Origin: Castellaniella denitrificans
GTDB taxonomy: Bacteria > Pseudomonadota > Gammaproteobacteria > Burkholderiales > Burkholderiaceae_B
Assembly (NCBI RefSeq): GCF_027214045.1
Contig: NZ_JAPWHE010000003.1
Coordinates: 232,168-296,167 of the forward strand
Length of the DNA stretch: 64,000 nt
Reading direction: 5' to 3'
The position numbers were made by a program, and so were the translations under genes. Positions 44,693 to 53,989 of this stretch are shown in pieces (position 1 is the stretch's first letter; every line of letters begins with the position of its first letter). Under the pieces are notes generated by a model. That model ran no database searches. It worked only from the letters and a program-made list of their open reading frames with translations, and had not been told where the DNA came from.

Positions 44693-44768
44693 GGCGTTTC
44701 TGGACAGGCCCTCGCGCCGCGCGTCCTGATGTGCCTTAAAATACCGCAACTTTGAACAGAGGGCGCCC

Positions 44769-45332
44769 ATGAGCATCAAAAACGACCGCTGGATCCGGCG
44801 CGCCGCGCAGGCCGGCATGATCGAACCCTTCGAGCCCGGCCAGGTGCGCTCGGTCGATGGCCAGCGGATCGTCAGCTACGGCACCAGCAGCTACGGCTAC
44901 GACGTGCGCTGCGCCAACGAATTCAAGATCTTCACGAACATCAATTCCACGATCGTCGACCCCAAGGCCTTCGATGAAAAATCCTTCGTGGATTTCCAGG
45001 GCGACGTCTGCATCATCCCGCCCAATTCCTTCGCCCTGGCTCGCACGGTCGAATATTTCCGCATTCCGCGTTCCGTGCTGACCGTGTGTCTGGGGAAAAG
45101 CACCTATGCCCGTTGCGGCATCATCGTCAACGTCACGCCGCTGGAACCCGAATGGGAAGGGCACGTGACGCTGGAATTTTCCAACACCACCCCCTTGCCG
45201 GCGAAGATCTACGCGGGAGAGGGTTGCGCCCAGATGCTGTTCTTCGAAAGCGACGAGGTCTGCGAGACCTCCTACGCCGACCGGGGCGGCAAATATCAGG
45301 GCCAGCAGGGGGTCACGCTGCCTCGCACATAG
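44769..45332 (+). CDS. dcd: dCTP deaminase
   Basis: A 187-residue trimeric enzyme deaminating dCTP to dUTP for thymidylate synthesis. The segment [25 protein letters not shown] (quoted as GKSTYARCG and EPEWEGHV) holds the catalytic glutamate, and the lid ends in [15 protein letters not shown]. Length is standard for bacterial Dcd. The gene follows tamB by 76 bp, and a strong hairpin lies behind it. Confidence 0.95.
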   Translation: MSIKNDRWIRRAAQAGMIEPFEPGQVRSVDGQRIVSYGTSSYGYDVRCANEFKIFTNINSTIVDPKAFDEKSFVDFQGDVCIIPPNSFALARTVEYFRIPRSVLTVCLGKSTYARCGIIVNVTPLEPEWEGHVTLEFSNTTPLPAKIYAGEGCAQMLFFESDEVCETSYADRGGKYQGQQGVTLPRT

Positions 45333-45357
45333 TGTCCGTCCGTCCATTCGGGCGGAT

Positions 45358-45385
45358 CCGGCCCCGGGCGGGCGCCCGGGGCCGG
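45358..45385 (+). terminator. GC-rich terminator-like hairpin after dcd
   Basis: A perfect 13-bp stem CCGGCCCCGGGCG / CGCCCGGGGCCGG is followed by GGTTCTTT. It separates dcd from the decarboxylase gene. Confidence 0.7.
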
Positions 45386-45423
45386 GGTTCTTTCGGGGTT
45401 CCGGCCCCGACACGGTGAATGCC

Positions 45424-47688
45424 ATGAAATTTCGTTTTCCCATCGTCATCATCGACGAAGACTATCGCTCCGAGAACGCCTCGGGTTTCGGCATCCGCGC
45501 CCTGGCGGCGGCCATCGAGGCCGAGGGCGTCGAGGTCCTCGGGGTCACCAGCTACGGCGACCTCAGTTCCTTCGCCCAGCAGCAGAGCCGCGCCAGCGCA
45601 TTCATCCTGTCGATCGACGACGAGGAATTCGACGAGGATTCCCCGCAAGACGTCGCCAACGCGATCAAGAACCTGCGCGCCTTCATCGGCGAGCTGCGCT
45701 TTCGCAACGAGGACATCCCCATCTACCTGTACGGGGAGACGCGCACTTCGCAGCACATTCCCAACGACATCCTGCGCGAACTGCATGGCTTCATCCACAT
45801 GTTCGAGGACACGCCGGAATTCGTCGCGCGCCACATCATCCGCGAGGCGCGCGCCTACCTCGACAGCCTGCCGCCGCCCTTCTTCCGCGAACTGCTGGAA
45901 TACGCCTCCGACGGCTCCTATTCCTGGCATTGCCCCGGGCACTCGGGCGGGGTGGCCTTCCTGAAGAGCCCCGTGGGACAGATGTTCCACCAGTTCTTCG
46001 GCGAGAACATGCTGCGCGCCGACGTCTGCAACGCCGTGGACGAACTGGGCCAGTTGCTGGACCACACCGGCCCGGTGGCCGAATCGGAACGCAATGCGGC
46101 GCGCATCTTCCACGCCGACCATTGTTTCTTCGTGACCAACGGCACGTCCACGTCCAACAAGATCGTCTGGCACGCCAACGTGGCCGCGGGCGACGTGGTG
46201 GTGGTGGACCGCAACTGCCACAAGTCGATCCTGCACGCCATCACCATGACCGGCGCCATCCCGGTGTTCCTGCGGCCCACGCGCAATCACCTGGGCATCA
46301 TCGGGCCGATTCCCCTCGAGGAATTCGATCCCGAGAACATCCGCAAGAAAATCGAGGCCAACCCCTTCGCGCGCGAGGCCGCCAACAAGCGCCCGCGCAT
46401 CCTGACGCTGACCCAGAGCACCTACGACGGCGTGATCTACAACGTCGAGATGATCAAGGAAAAGCTCGGTTCGGAAATCGACACCCTTCACTTCGACGAG
46501 GCCTGGCTGCCGCACGCGGCCTTCCACGAGTTCTATCAGGACATGCACGCCATCGGTCCGGACCGGCCGCGCAGCAAGGACACGATGATTTATGCGACGC
46601 ACTCCACGCACAAGCTGCTGGCGGGCCTGTCGCAGGCCTCGCAGATCGTGGTGCAGGATTCCGAGACCCGCGCGCTGGACCGCAATCTCTTCAACGAAGC
46701 CTTCCTGATGCACACCTCGACCTCGCCGCAATACGCCATCATCGCGTCCTGCGACGTGGCGGCGGCCATGATGGAACCTCCGGGCGGCACGGCCCTGGTC
46801 GAGGAATCCATCCGCGAGGCGCTGGATTTCCGCCGCGCCATGCGCAAGGTCGAGTCCGAGTTCGGCAAGAACGACTGGTGGTTCAAGGTCTGGGGCCCCA
46901 ACCGGCTGGTGTCCGACGGCATCGGCAACCGCGAGGACTGGATCCTGGGTTCGGGCGACGAATGGCACGGCTTCGGCGACCTGGCCGACGGCTTCAACAT
47001 GCTCGACCCGATCAAGGCCACGGTGGTGACGCCGGGGCTGGACATCTCGGGCACGTTCGCCGATTCCGGCATCCCGGCGGCGCTGGTCTCGCGCTACCTG
47101 GTCGAACATGGCGTGGTGGTGGAAAAGACCGGCCTGTATTCCTTCTTCATCCTGTTCACCATCGGCATCACCAAGGGCCGCTGGAACACCCTGCTGACGG
47201 CCCTGCAGCAGTTCAAGGACGACTACGACCGCAACCAGCCGCTGTGGCGGGTGCTGCCGGAATTCAGCCGCTCGCACAAGCGCTACGAGCGCATGGGGCT
47301 GCGCGACCTGTGCCAGCAAATCCACGAGGCCTACCGCCATTACGATTTCGCGCGCCTGACCACGCGGGTGTATCTCAGCGACATGGTGCCCGCCATGCGC
47401 CCGGCCGACGCCTATGCGCGCATGGCCCACCGCGAGGTCGAACGCGTCCAGGTCGACCAGCTCGAGGGCCGCGTCACCGGGGTGCTGCTGACGCCTTATC
47501 CGCCGGGCATCCCGCTGCTGATCCCGGGCGAACGCTTCAACCGCGACATCGTCGATTACCTGAAGTTCACCCAGGAATTCAACCAGCAGTTCCCGGGGTT
47601 CGAGACCGATGTCCACGGGCTGGCCTACGAGACCGACGAGCAAGGGGTGCGGCGCTACTACGTGGACTGCATCCGCGAAGGCGCCTGA
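45424..47688 (+). CDS. Biodegradative Orn/Lys/Arg decarboxylase
   Basis: A 754-residue PLP enzyme of the large inducible type (AdiA/LdcI/SpeF relatives). A receiver-like wing domain covers the first 130 residues, the PLP lysine is in THSTHKLLAG, and the catalytic core includes DGSYSWHCPGHSGG and HFDEAWLPHAAFH. The C-terminal domain begins near residue 590. Substrate choice among arginine, lysine and ornithine is not clear by eye. A GTG three codons upstream is an alternative start; neither has a strong ribosome site. Confidence 0.9.
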   Translation: MKFRFPIVIIDEDYRSENASGFGIRALAAAIEAEGVEVLGVTSYGDLSSFAQQQSRASAFILSIDDEEFDEDSPQDVANAIKNLRAFIGELRFRNEDIPIYLYGETRTSQHIPNDILRELHGFIHMFEDTPEFVARHIIREARAYLDSLPPPFFRELLEYASDGSYSWHCPGHSGGVAFLKSPVGQMFHQFFGENMLRADVCNAVDELGQLLDHTGPVAESERNAARIFHADHCFFVTNGTSTSNKIVWHANVAAGDVVVVDRNCHKSILHAITMTGAIPVFLRPTRNHLGIIGPIPLEEFDPENIRKKIEANPFAREAANKRPRILTLTQSTYDGVIYNVEMIKEKLGSEIDTLHFDEAWLPHAAFHEFYQDMHAIGPDRPRSKDTMIYATHSTHKLLAGLSQASQIVVQDSETRALDRNLFNEAFLMHTSTSPQYAIIASCDVAAAMMEPPGGTALVEESIREALDFRRAMRKVESEFGKNDWWFKVWGPNRLVSDGIGNREDWILGSGDEWHGFGDLADGFNMLDPIKATVVTPGLDISGTFADSGIPAALVSRYLVEHGVVVEKTGLYSFFILFTIGITKGRWNTLLTALQQFKDDYDRNQPLWRVLPEFSRSHKRYERMGLRDLCQQIHEAYRHYDFARLTTRVYLSDMVPAMRPADAYARMAHREVERVQVDQLEGRVTGVLLTPYPPGIPLLIPGERFNRDIVDYLKFTQEFNQQFPGFETDVHGLAYETDEQGVRRYYVDCIREGA

Positions 47689-47693
47689 TTTCC

Positions 47694-48983
47694 GTGGGGG
47701 ACCGTTTCGACGCGGCCGTGGTCGGCGCTGGCGCGGCCGGCATGATGGCCGCCGCCGTGGCGGCCCGGCGGGGCCTGCGGGTGGTCCTGATCGACCACGC
47801 CGAACGGCTGGCGGAAAAGATCCGCATCTCCGGGGGCGGGCGCTGCAACTTCACCAACCTGGGTGCGAGTCCCGCGCAGTTCCTGTCGCGCAATCCCGAT
47901 TTCTGCCGTTCCGCCCTGCGGGCCTACGGGCCGGGGGATTTCCTGGACCTGCTGCGCGCGCACCGCGTGTCCTGGCACGAAAAGCACCGGGGCCAGTTGT
48001 TCTGCGACGATTCCAGCGAATCCATCATCCAGGTCCTGCGCCGCGAGTGCGAGGCGGGCGGGGTGCGCTGGCGCATGCCGTGCGCGGTCCGGGCCGTGGG
48101 CCGGGAGGCGGACGGCTTCCGGCTGGATACCGTCACGGGTCCGATCCGGGCCGCCCGGCTGGTGCTGGCGACCGGCGGCATGGCGATCCCGCAGATGGGC
48201 GCCACCGACTTCAGCCTGCGGATCGCGCGCCAGTTCGGGCTGCGCATCGTCGAACCGCGTCCGGCCCTGGTGCCGCTGACCTTCGACCCGGACCAGTGGC
48301 GGCCCTATGCGGCCCTGGCCGGCGTGTCCCTGGAAGTGCGCCTGTCGCACGAGGCCGCCGCGCCCGAGGACGGCGGAAAGCGGCCCCGCCGCCCGGTGCG
48401 CGCCGAGTTCCTGGAGGATCTGCTGTTCACCCATCGCGGCCTGTCGGGGCCGGGCATTCTGCAAATTTCCAGTCACTGGCGTCCGGGCGATCCGATCCGC
48501 ATCGACCTGTCGCCCGGGCGCGACATGGCCGAAGCCCTGGTGGCCGCCAAGACGGGCGGCCGCCAGACCGTGGCCGCCGCGCTGGCCCAGGTCTGGCCCC
48601 GGCGGCTGGCCGAGGCCTGGCTGGGGGCCGCGGGCCAGGCAGCCGGCCCCGAGGCGGGAGACGCCAGGGACCGGCGGGAACTCGAAGGGCTGGCCGGCCT
48701 GCGCCTGGCCGACGCCCCCGACCGCCGCCTGCGCGCCCTGGCCGGACACATCCATGGCTGGACACTGTGGCCCACGGGCACGGCCGGCTACAAGAAGGCC
48801 GAGGTGATGAGCGGCGGCGTGGACACCGACGAACTCGATCAGCGCAGTCTGGAATCGCGCCGCTGTCCGGGCCTGCACGTGATCGGCGAGGCCGTGGACG
48901 TCACCGGCTGGCTGGGGGGGTACAACTTCCAGTGGGCCTGGTCTTCCGGCGTGGCCTGCGGTCGGGCGCTGACGGCGGATTGA
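47694..48983 (+). CDS. HI0933/BaiN-type NAD(P)/FAD-dependent oxidoreductase
   Basis: A 429-residue flavoprotein of the HI0933 family. It begins with the dinucleotide-binding VVGAGAAGMMAA and the family signature ISGGGRCNFTN, and ends with the FAD-contact region DVTGWLGGYNFQWAWSSG. The reaction is unknown for most members. I start at the GTG 5 bp after the decarboxylase stop, the first plausible codon before the Rossmann fold. It is probably co-transcribed with the decarboxylase. Confidence 0.88.
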   Translation: MGDRFDAAVVGAGAAGMMAAAVAARRGLRVVLIDHAERLAEKIRISGGGRCNFTNLGASPAQFLSRNPDFCRSALRAYGPGDFLDLLRAHRVSWHEKHRGQLFCDDSSESIIQVLRRECEAGGVRWRMPCAVRAVGREADGFRLDTVTGPIRAARLVLATGGMAIPQMGATDFSLRIARQFGLRIVEPRPALVPLTFDPDQWRPYAALAGVSLEVRLSHEAAAPEDGGKRPRRPVRAEFLEDLLFTHRGLSGPGILQISSHWRPGDPIRIDLSPGRDMAEALVAAKTGGRQTVAAALAQVWPRRLAEAWLGAAGQAAGPEAGDARDRRELEGLAGLRLADAPDRRLRALAGHIHGWTLWPTGTAGYKKAEVMSGGVDTDELDQRSLESRRCPGLHVIGEAVDVTGWLGGYNFQWAWSSGVACGRALTAD

Positions 48984-49086
48984 TCGCGGGGCGCACCGTG
49001 GACGGTCGGGCGTTCGGCCTCGCGAGCGCGGCGCCGGCCCGGGGGCGATAGAATCGTCCGGTATTCATTGTCATCGGAGGACGGAC

Positions 49087-50271
49087 ATGCGCAAACCCCT
49101 GGACGGCATCCGGGTGCTGGAAATGGGCCAGCTCATCGCCGGACCGTTCGCCGCCAAGATCCTGGGCGAATTCGGCGCCGAGGTCATCAAGATCGAGCCT
49201 CCCGGCCAGGGCGACCCCCTGCGCAACTGGCGTCTGCTGCACGAGGGCACCTCGGTCTGGTGGCAGGTGCAGTCGCGCAACAAACAATCCGTGACCCTGG
49301 ACCTGCGCCAGCCGGAAATCCAGGCTGTCGTGCGCCGCCTGGCCGCCGAATGCGACGTGGTGGTCGAAAACTTCAAGCCGGGCACCCTGGAATCCTGGGG
49401 CCTGGGCTGGGACGATCTGCGCGCCGTCAACCCGCGCCTGGTCATGCTGCGCGTGTCGGGCTACGGCCAGACCGGCCCCTATCGCGACCGGCCCGGCTTC
49501 GGCGTGGTGGCCGAGGCCATGGGCGGCCTGCGGCATCTCAGCGGCGAACCGGGGCGCGCCCCCGTGCGCGTGGGCGTGTCCATCGGCGATTCCCTGTCGG
49601 CCCTGCACGGCGTCATTGGCGTGCTGCTGGCGCTGCGCGCGCGCGACCGCGACGGCGCGGGCCAGATGATCGATGTGGCGTTGTATGAGTCGGTCTTCAA
49701 CATGATGGAAAGCCTGTTGCCCGAATACGCCGTGTTCGGCGAGGTCCGCCAGCCGGCCGGCAGCAGCCTGCCGGGCATCGCGCCCAGCAATGCCTATGCC
49801 TGCCGCGACGGCTATGTGCTGATCGCCGGCAACGGCGACAGCATTTTCCGGCGGCTGATGCAGGCCATCGGCCGGCCGGACCTGGGCGACGACCCGGCCC
49901 TGGCGCACAACGCCGGGCGCGTCGCCCGGGTTGCGGACATCGACGGCGCCATCGGCGACTGGGCCGCGACGCGCACCCAGGACGAGGTCCTGGAAGTCCT
50001 GAACGCGGCGCGCATTCCGGCGGGGCGCATCTACGACATTGCCGACATCGCCGCCGACCCGCACTACCGGGCCCGGGACATGATCCTGGACCAGCCGCTG
50101 CCCGACGGCACGCCCTGCCAGGTGCCCGGGATCGTGCCGAAATTGTCGGCCACCCCGGGCGGCATCGACCGTCCCGCGCCGACGCTGGGCCAGGATACCG
50201 ATGCCGTGCTGGAACGGCTGGGCGTCGATGCGGACACGCGCGCACGCTGGCGTGAGCAGGGCCATATCTGA
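49087..50271 (+). CDS. Family III CoA-transferase (CaiB/BaiF type)
   Basis: A 394-residue CoA-transferase moving CoA between carboxylic acids. It shows the opening [19 protein letters not shown], the segment [13 protein letters not shown], and the catalytic aspartate expected in [13 protein letters not shown] near residue 165. Many Burkholderiales carry succinyl-CoA-dependent members of this group for organic acid breakdown. It stands 75 bp before the alcohol-dehydrogenase-like gene and could be part of the accessory catabolic region, but may be independent. Confidence 0.88.
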   Translation: MRKPLDGIRVLEMGQLIAGPFAAKILGEFGAEVIKIEPPGQGDPLRNWRLLHEGTSVWWQVQSRNKQSVTLDLRQPEIQAVVRRLAAECDVVVENFKPGTLESWGLGWDDLRAVNPRLVMLRVSGYGQTGPYRDRPGFGVVAEAMGGLRHLSGEPGRAPVRVGVSIGDSLSALHGVIGVLLALRARDRDGAGQMIDVALYESVFNMMESLLPEYAVFGEVRQPAGSSLPGIAPSNAYACRDGYVLIAGNGDSIFRRLMQAIGRPDLGDDPALAHNAGRVARVADIDGAIGDWAATRTQDEVLEVLNAARIPAGRIYDIADIAADPHYRARDMILDQPLPDGTPCQVPGIVPKLSATPGGIDRPAPTLGQDTDAVLERLGVDADTRARWREQGHI

Positions 50272-50345
50272 AGCCCGGGGCCGATGGGGTAGCATGTCGT
50301 CTCCCGGACCATCAGGCGCGAAGCACAAGGAAAAAGGAGATTGGC

Positions 50346-51359
50346 GTGAGAGCGGTTGGATATGTGGACAGTCTGCCCATCGCAGACGAGCGGTCGCTGT
50401 TTGATTTTGAATGCCCGATCCCGGAACCCGGACCCCGGGATCTGCTGGTCAGGGTGGAAGCCGTGGCGGTCAATCCACGGGACATCAAAAGCCGCAACAC
50501 TTTGCGGGGCACGCCGGAACAGCCGCGGATCATCGGTTATGACGCCTCCGGTGTGGTCGAACGGGTGGGCAAGGATGTGACGCTGTTCCGTCCCGGCGAC
50601 GCGGTGTTCTATGCCGGGGTGCTCGACCGGCCGGGTTCCAATGCGCAGTTCCAGCGGGTCGATGAACGGATCGTGGGGCATAAGCCGGCCACGCTCAGCC
50701 ATGCGATGGCAGCCTCCTTGCCGCTGACGTCGTTGACCGCGTATGAGATGCTGTTCGACCGTCTCGAGGTCGATGTGCCGCGCCCGGCCTTGCCAGGGCG
50801 GTCGATCCTGATTCTGGGCGGCGCGGGTGGCGTGCCGTCGATGGCGATCCAGCTGGCCCGCAGAGCGGGTCTGACCGTGCTGGCCACCGCCTCCCGGCCC
50901 GAAAGCGCCGCGTGGGTCCGTGATTTGGGTGCGGATCATGTGATCGATCACAGTCAGCCGCTGGAAGCGCAGATACGGCAACTGGGGTTCAAGACGGTCG
51001 ATTATGTTTTTTCGTCCTACACCGGCACCCGGGCCTGGGCTGAGATCGCCCGCTTCATCACGCCGCAGGGCCGCTTCGGCCTGATCGACGACCCCGATCC
51101 GCTGGATTTGCGGCTCTACAAATCCAAGTGCGTGTCCTTCCACTGGGAAGCCATGTTCACGCGGCCGATGCAGGACACGCCCGACATGATCCGTCAGCAT
51201 GAAATCCTGAATGAAATCGCCCGCCTCGCGGATGCCGGGGAAATCCGCGCCACCCGGGCACAGGATCTGGGGCCGATCCACGCCGCCAACCTGAGGGCCG
51301 CTCATGCGCTCATCGAAGGCGGCCACACCATCGGCAAGATCGTCCTGTCGGGGTTCTGA
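50346..51359 (+). CDS. Zinc-type alcohol dehydrogenase-like / quinone oxidoreductase-like protein
   Basis: A 337-residue medium-chain dehydrogenase/reductase. The N-terminal GroES-like part has PGPRDLLVRVEAVAVNPRDIK (shortened to VAVNPRDIK), typical of NADPH-dependent quinone/enone reductases lacking the catalytic zinc cysteine. The Rossmann motif is ILGGAGGVPSMAIQLA. The start GTG has AAGGAGA upstream. Codon use is less GC-extreme from here to 61.2 kb than in the core regions. Confidence 0.85.
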   Translation: MRAVGYVDSLPIADERSLFDFECPIPEPGPRDLLVRVEAVAVNPRDIKSRNTLRGTPEQPRIIGYDASGVVERVGKDVTLFRPGDAVFYAGVLDRPGSNAQFQRVDERIVGHKPATLSHAMAASLPLTSLTAYEMLFDRLEVDVPRPALPGRSILILGGAGGVPSMAIQLARRAGLTVLATASRPESAAWVRDLGADHVIDHSQPLEAQIRQLGFKTVDYVFSSYTGTRAWAEIARFITPQGRFGLIDDPDPLDLRLYKSKCVSFHWEAMFTRPMQDTPDMIRQHEILNEIARLADAGEIRATRAQDLGPIHAANLRAAHALIEGGHTIGKIVLSGF

Positions 51360-51393
51360 CCGCCGTGGCGGTCATATCCGGCGGGCTCCGGAT

Positions 51394-52338
51394 CTAGAGA
51401 TGCGCGGTCTTGCCTTTGCGTTCGCGGCTGGCCGCGGGTGCGGCATTGAATTCCTGCTTGCGTTCCAGCAACCAGTCGCAAAACAGCTGCACCAGACGCG
51501 AATCCTTTTTGTGTTCCGGGTAGACGAAGCAGTAGCGTTTTTCGTGCCGCAGTTCGATGTCGAACGGGATGATCAGGTCCTGCCGGTGGATCTCGTTTTC
51601 CACATAGAAACGGGGGACGAGTCCCGCCCCCAGGCCGGAACGTGCCGCCTCGATGATCATGCCGTACATATCGAACCGGATGCCCAGCGCGGACGTGCCC
51701 CGGGCGTCCTGTCCGGACAGTTCGAACCAGTGCCGCCAGGCCTCCGGGCGGGTGGATTTGTGCAACAGGGGGATGCGCAGCAGGTCTTCGGGGGCCGTGA
51801 GCTGCGACACGTCGAAGAACGCGGGGTTGACGACCGGAACCAGGCGTTCTTCGAACAGGTCCACTTTGGCCACGCCCGTCCAGCTGGGATGCTCGAAATG
51901 CAGGGCCGCGTCGAATTGCGTGTCCTGGAACAGAAAAGGCAGTGGCTTTTCCGTCATGTTGATCGTGATGTTTGGATGCCGGCTCTGAAAACTGCGCAGC
52001 CGGGGCATGAGCCAGCGGTTGGCGAATGTGGGCAGCACAGCCAGTTCCAGGACGCCGTCATTGCCCTTGTTGTTCATCAGGGACAGGGTGTGCGCTTCGA
52101 GATCGGCCAGGCTTTTGCTGATGTTCTGCAGATAGGCGCGCCCCATGTCATTCAGGATGACCTGTCTTTTGACGCGCGTGAACAGCTTGAGCTCCAGATA
52201 GTGCTCCAGGGCCGCGATCTGCCGGCTGATGGCGCTTTCCGTCAGACAGAGTTCGTTGGCTGCCCGGGCGAAGCTGCCATGTCGGGCGGCGGCTTCGAAG
52301 ACGGCGAGAGCGGTCGTGTTGGGGATCTTTCGCCGCAT
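51394..52338 (-). CDS. LysR-family regulator (GcvA-like), divergent from the catabolic operon
   Basis: A 314-residue regulator. The helix-turn-helix is in FARAANELCLTESAISRQIAALE (shortened to AISRQIAALE) and the opening IPNTTALAVFEAAARHGSF resembles GcvA-type LysR proteins. I start at MRRKIPNT because CAGGAG stands seven bases upstream; 13 further codons are open but lack a ribosome site. It is divergent from the aldehyde dehydrogenase operon and likely controls it. Confidence 0.9.
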   Translation of the reverse strand: MRRKIPNTTALAVFEAAARHGSFARAANELCLTESAISRQIAALEHYLELKLFTRVKRQVILNDMGRAYLQNISKSLADLEAHTLSLMNNKGNDGVLELAVLPTFANRWLMPRLRSFQSRHPNITINMTEKPLPFLFQDTQFDAALHFEHPSWTGVAKVDLFEERLVPVVNPAFFDVSQLTAPEDLLRIPLLHKSTRPEAWRHWFELSGQDARGTSALGIRFDMYGMIIEAARSGLGAGLVPRFYVENEIHRQDLIIPFDIELRHEKRYCFVYPEHKKDSRLVQLFCDWLLERKQEFNAAPAASRERKGKTAHL

Positions 52339-52379
52339 GCCCGGCTCCTGAATCGATAGTTGATGAAACCGCATCAACT

Positions 52380-52396
52380 ATTGAATATTAATCAAT
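52380..52396. promoter_or_regulatory. Palindrome in the LysR/aldehyde dehydrogenase intergenic region
   Basis: ATTGA-ATATTAA-TCAAT lies midway between the divergent start codons in a short AT-rich patch. This is the usual place and shape of a LysR-type binding site; binding is inferred. Confidence 0.5.
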
Positions 52397-52466
52397 TTAC
52401 GCATCATCTTCGGGCCATCATACTCGATCCAGCCTTTCAAATTCGAGTGTCTTGTACAGGAGCCCA

Positions 52467-53948
52467 ATGATGTCGCGTTATCAACTGTTCATCAACAACG
52501 AGTGGGTCGATCCGCATTCGTCCCGCTGGCTCGAAAGCCAGGATCCGTTTTCCGGAGAGGCTTGGGCCGAAGTGCCGCAAGCCGACACGGTGGACGTTGA
52601 TCGCGCCGTCCAAGCGGCGGCCGATGCCTTCGTGGGCCCCTGGTCGCGCATCTCCGCGTCGGACCGCGGCTTGCTGCTCCACAAGCTGGGCGCGCTGGTC
52701 GAGCGCGATGCGGAGCGGCTGGCCTACGCGGAAAGCCGTGACAACGGCAAACTGATGAGCGAAGTACTGGGCCAGGTCAAATACATGGCCAAGTATTTCT
52801 ATTACTACGGTGGCCTGGCCGACAAGATCCAGGGTTCGGTCGTGCCCATTGACAAGCCGGGCGTGTTCAACATGGTGCGCTACGAACCCATGGGCGTCGT
52901 CGCCAGCATCACGCCCTGGAATTCGTCGCTGCTGCTGACCGCCTGGAAGCTCGGCACCGCGTTGTGCGCGGGCAATACCATTGTTTGCAAACCGTCCGAA
53001 TTCACTTCGGTGTCGATGTACGAGCTGGCAAAACTGGTCGAAGAGGCCGGTTTCCCGCCGGGGGTCATCAACGTCATCAGCGGCTATGGCAAGGACATCG
53101 GCGATCACATCGTCAGCCATCCCCAGGTGGCCCGGATCGCCTTTACCGGCGGCGACGAAGCCGGTCGCAGGGTCTACACCACCGCTGCCGCGCACCTGAA
53201 ACGCGTGTCGCTCGAACTGGGCGGCAAGTCGCCCAACATCATTTTCGACGACGCCGACCAGGAAAAGGCCGCCAATGGCGTGATCACCGGCATCTTTTCG
53301 GCGGGTGGCCAGACCTGCATGGCGGGCTCCCGCCTGCTGGTGCAGGAGTCGATTCACGATGAGTTCGTCGAACGTCTGCTGAAAATCACCCGTGCCGCCA
53401 AGATCGGCGATCCGAGCAAGCCCGATACGCAAATCGGCCCCGTCGCCACCCGCCCGCAGTTCGAAAAAGTCCTGCGCTACATCGATATCGCCAAGAGCGA
53501 AGGGGCGCGCTGCGTCGCTGGCGGCCGTTCCCTGGAGGGGCCGGAATACGGCGCCGGCCAGTTCGTCGAGCCGACCATCTTCGTGGACGTGGACAATTCC
53601 ATGCGGATCGCCCAGGAAGAAGTCTTTGGCCCCGTGCTGTCCATCCTGCGGTTCAAGGACGAAGAGGATGCGATCCGCATCGCCAATGACATCCGCTTCG
53701 GCCTGGCGGCCGGCGTCTGGACCAAGAGCCTGCACCGCGCCATGTTGCTGTCGGAACGCCTGCGCGCCGGCACGGTGTGGATCAACAATTACCGTTCGAC
53801 CAGCTATACGACGCCTTTTGGCGGCTTCAAAGACAGCGGGCTGGGCCGGGAAGGCGGTGTGGAGGCCGTCAAGGAATACATGGAAGCCAAGAGCGTCTGG
53901 ATTTCCACGGACCTGAACATGCCCAACCCGTTCGTGCGTCGTTACTGA
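52467..53948 (+). CDS. NAD(P)-dependent aldehyde dehydrogenase
   Basis: A 493-residue aldehyde dehydrogenase oxidising an aldehyde or semialdehyde to its acid. The NAD segment SITPWNSSLLL, the catalytic glutamate in LELGGKSP and the catalytic cysteine in GQTCMAGSR are intact, and a GGFKDSGLGREGG ending is present. The SD AGGAG serves two consecutive ATG codons (52467, 52470). It is the first gene of a nine-gene operon with a flavoprotein dehydrogenase, a HAAT transporter and a PrpF-type isomerase. Confidence 0.93.
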   Translation: MMSRYQLFINNEWVDPHSSRWLESQDPFSGEAWAEVPQADTVDVDRAVQAAADAFVGPWSRISASDRGLLLHKLGALVERDAERLAYAESRDNGKLMSEVLGQVKYMAKYFYYYGGLADKIQGSVVPIDKPGVFNMVRYEPMGVVASITPWNSSLLLTAWKLGTALCAGNTIVCKPSEFTSVSMYELAKLVEEAGFPPGVINVISGYGKDIGDHIVSHPQVARIAFTGGDEAGRRVYTTAAAHLKRVSLELGGKSPNIIFDDADQEKAANGVITGIFSAGGQTCMAGSRLLVQESIHDEFVERLLKITRAAKIGDPSKPDTQIGPVATRPQFEKVLRYIDIAKSEGARCVAGGRSLEGPEYGAGQFVEPTIFVDVDNSMRIAQEEVFGPVLSILRFKDEEDAIRIANDIRFGLAAGVWTKSLHRAMLLSERLRAGTVWINNYRSTSYTTPFGGFKDSGLGREGGVEAVKEYMEAKSVWISTDLNMPNPFVRRY

Positions 53949-53989
53949 CGCACCCCGCCCCGAAAAACATCGCATAAGGAGGAAGTGCC

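Noticed and set aside
42892-44739. Long frame of 615 residues inside tamB on the same strand
   Set aside because: The translation is rich in Arg, Gly and Pro with no domain, and the tamB frame is conserved throughout.
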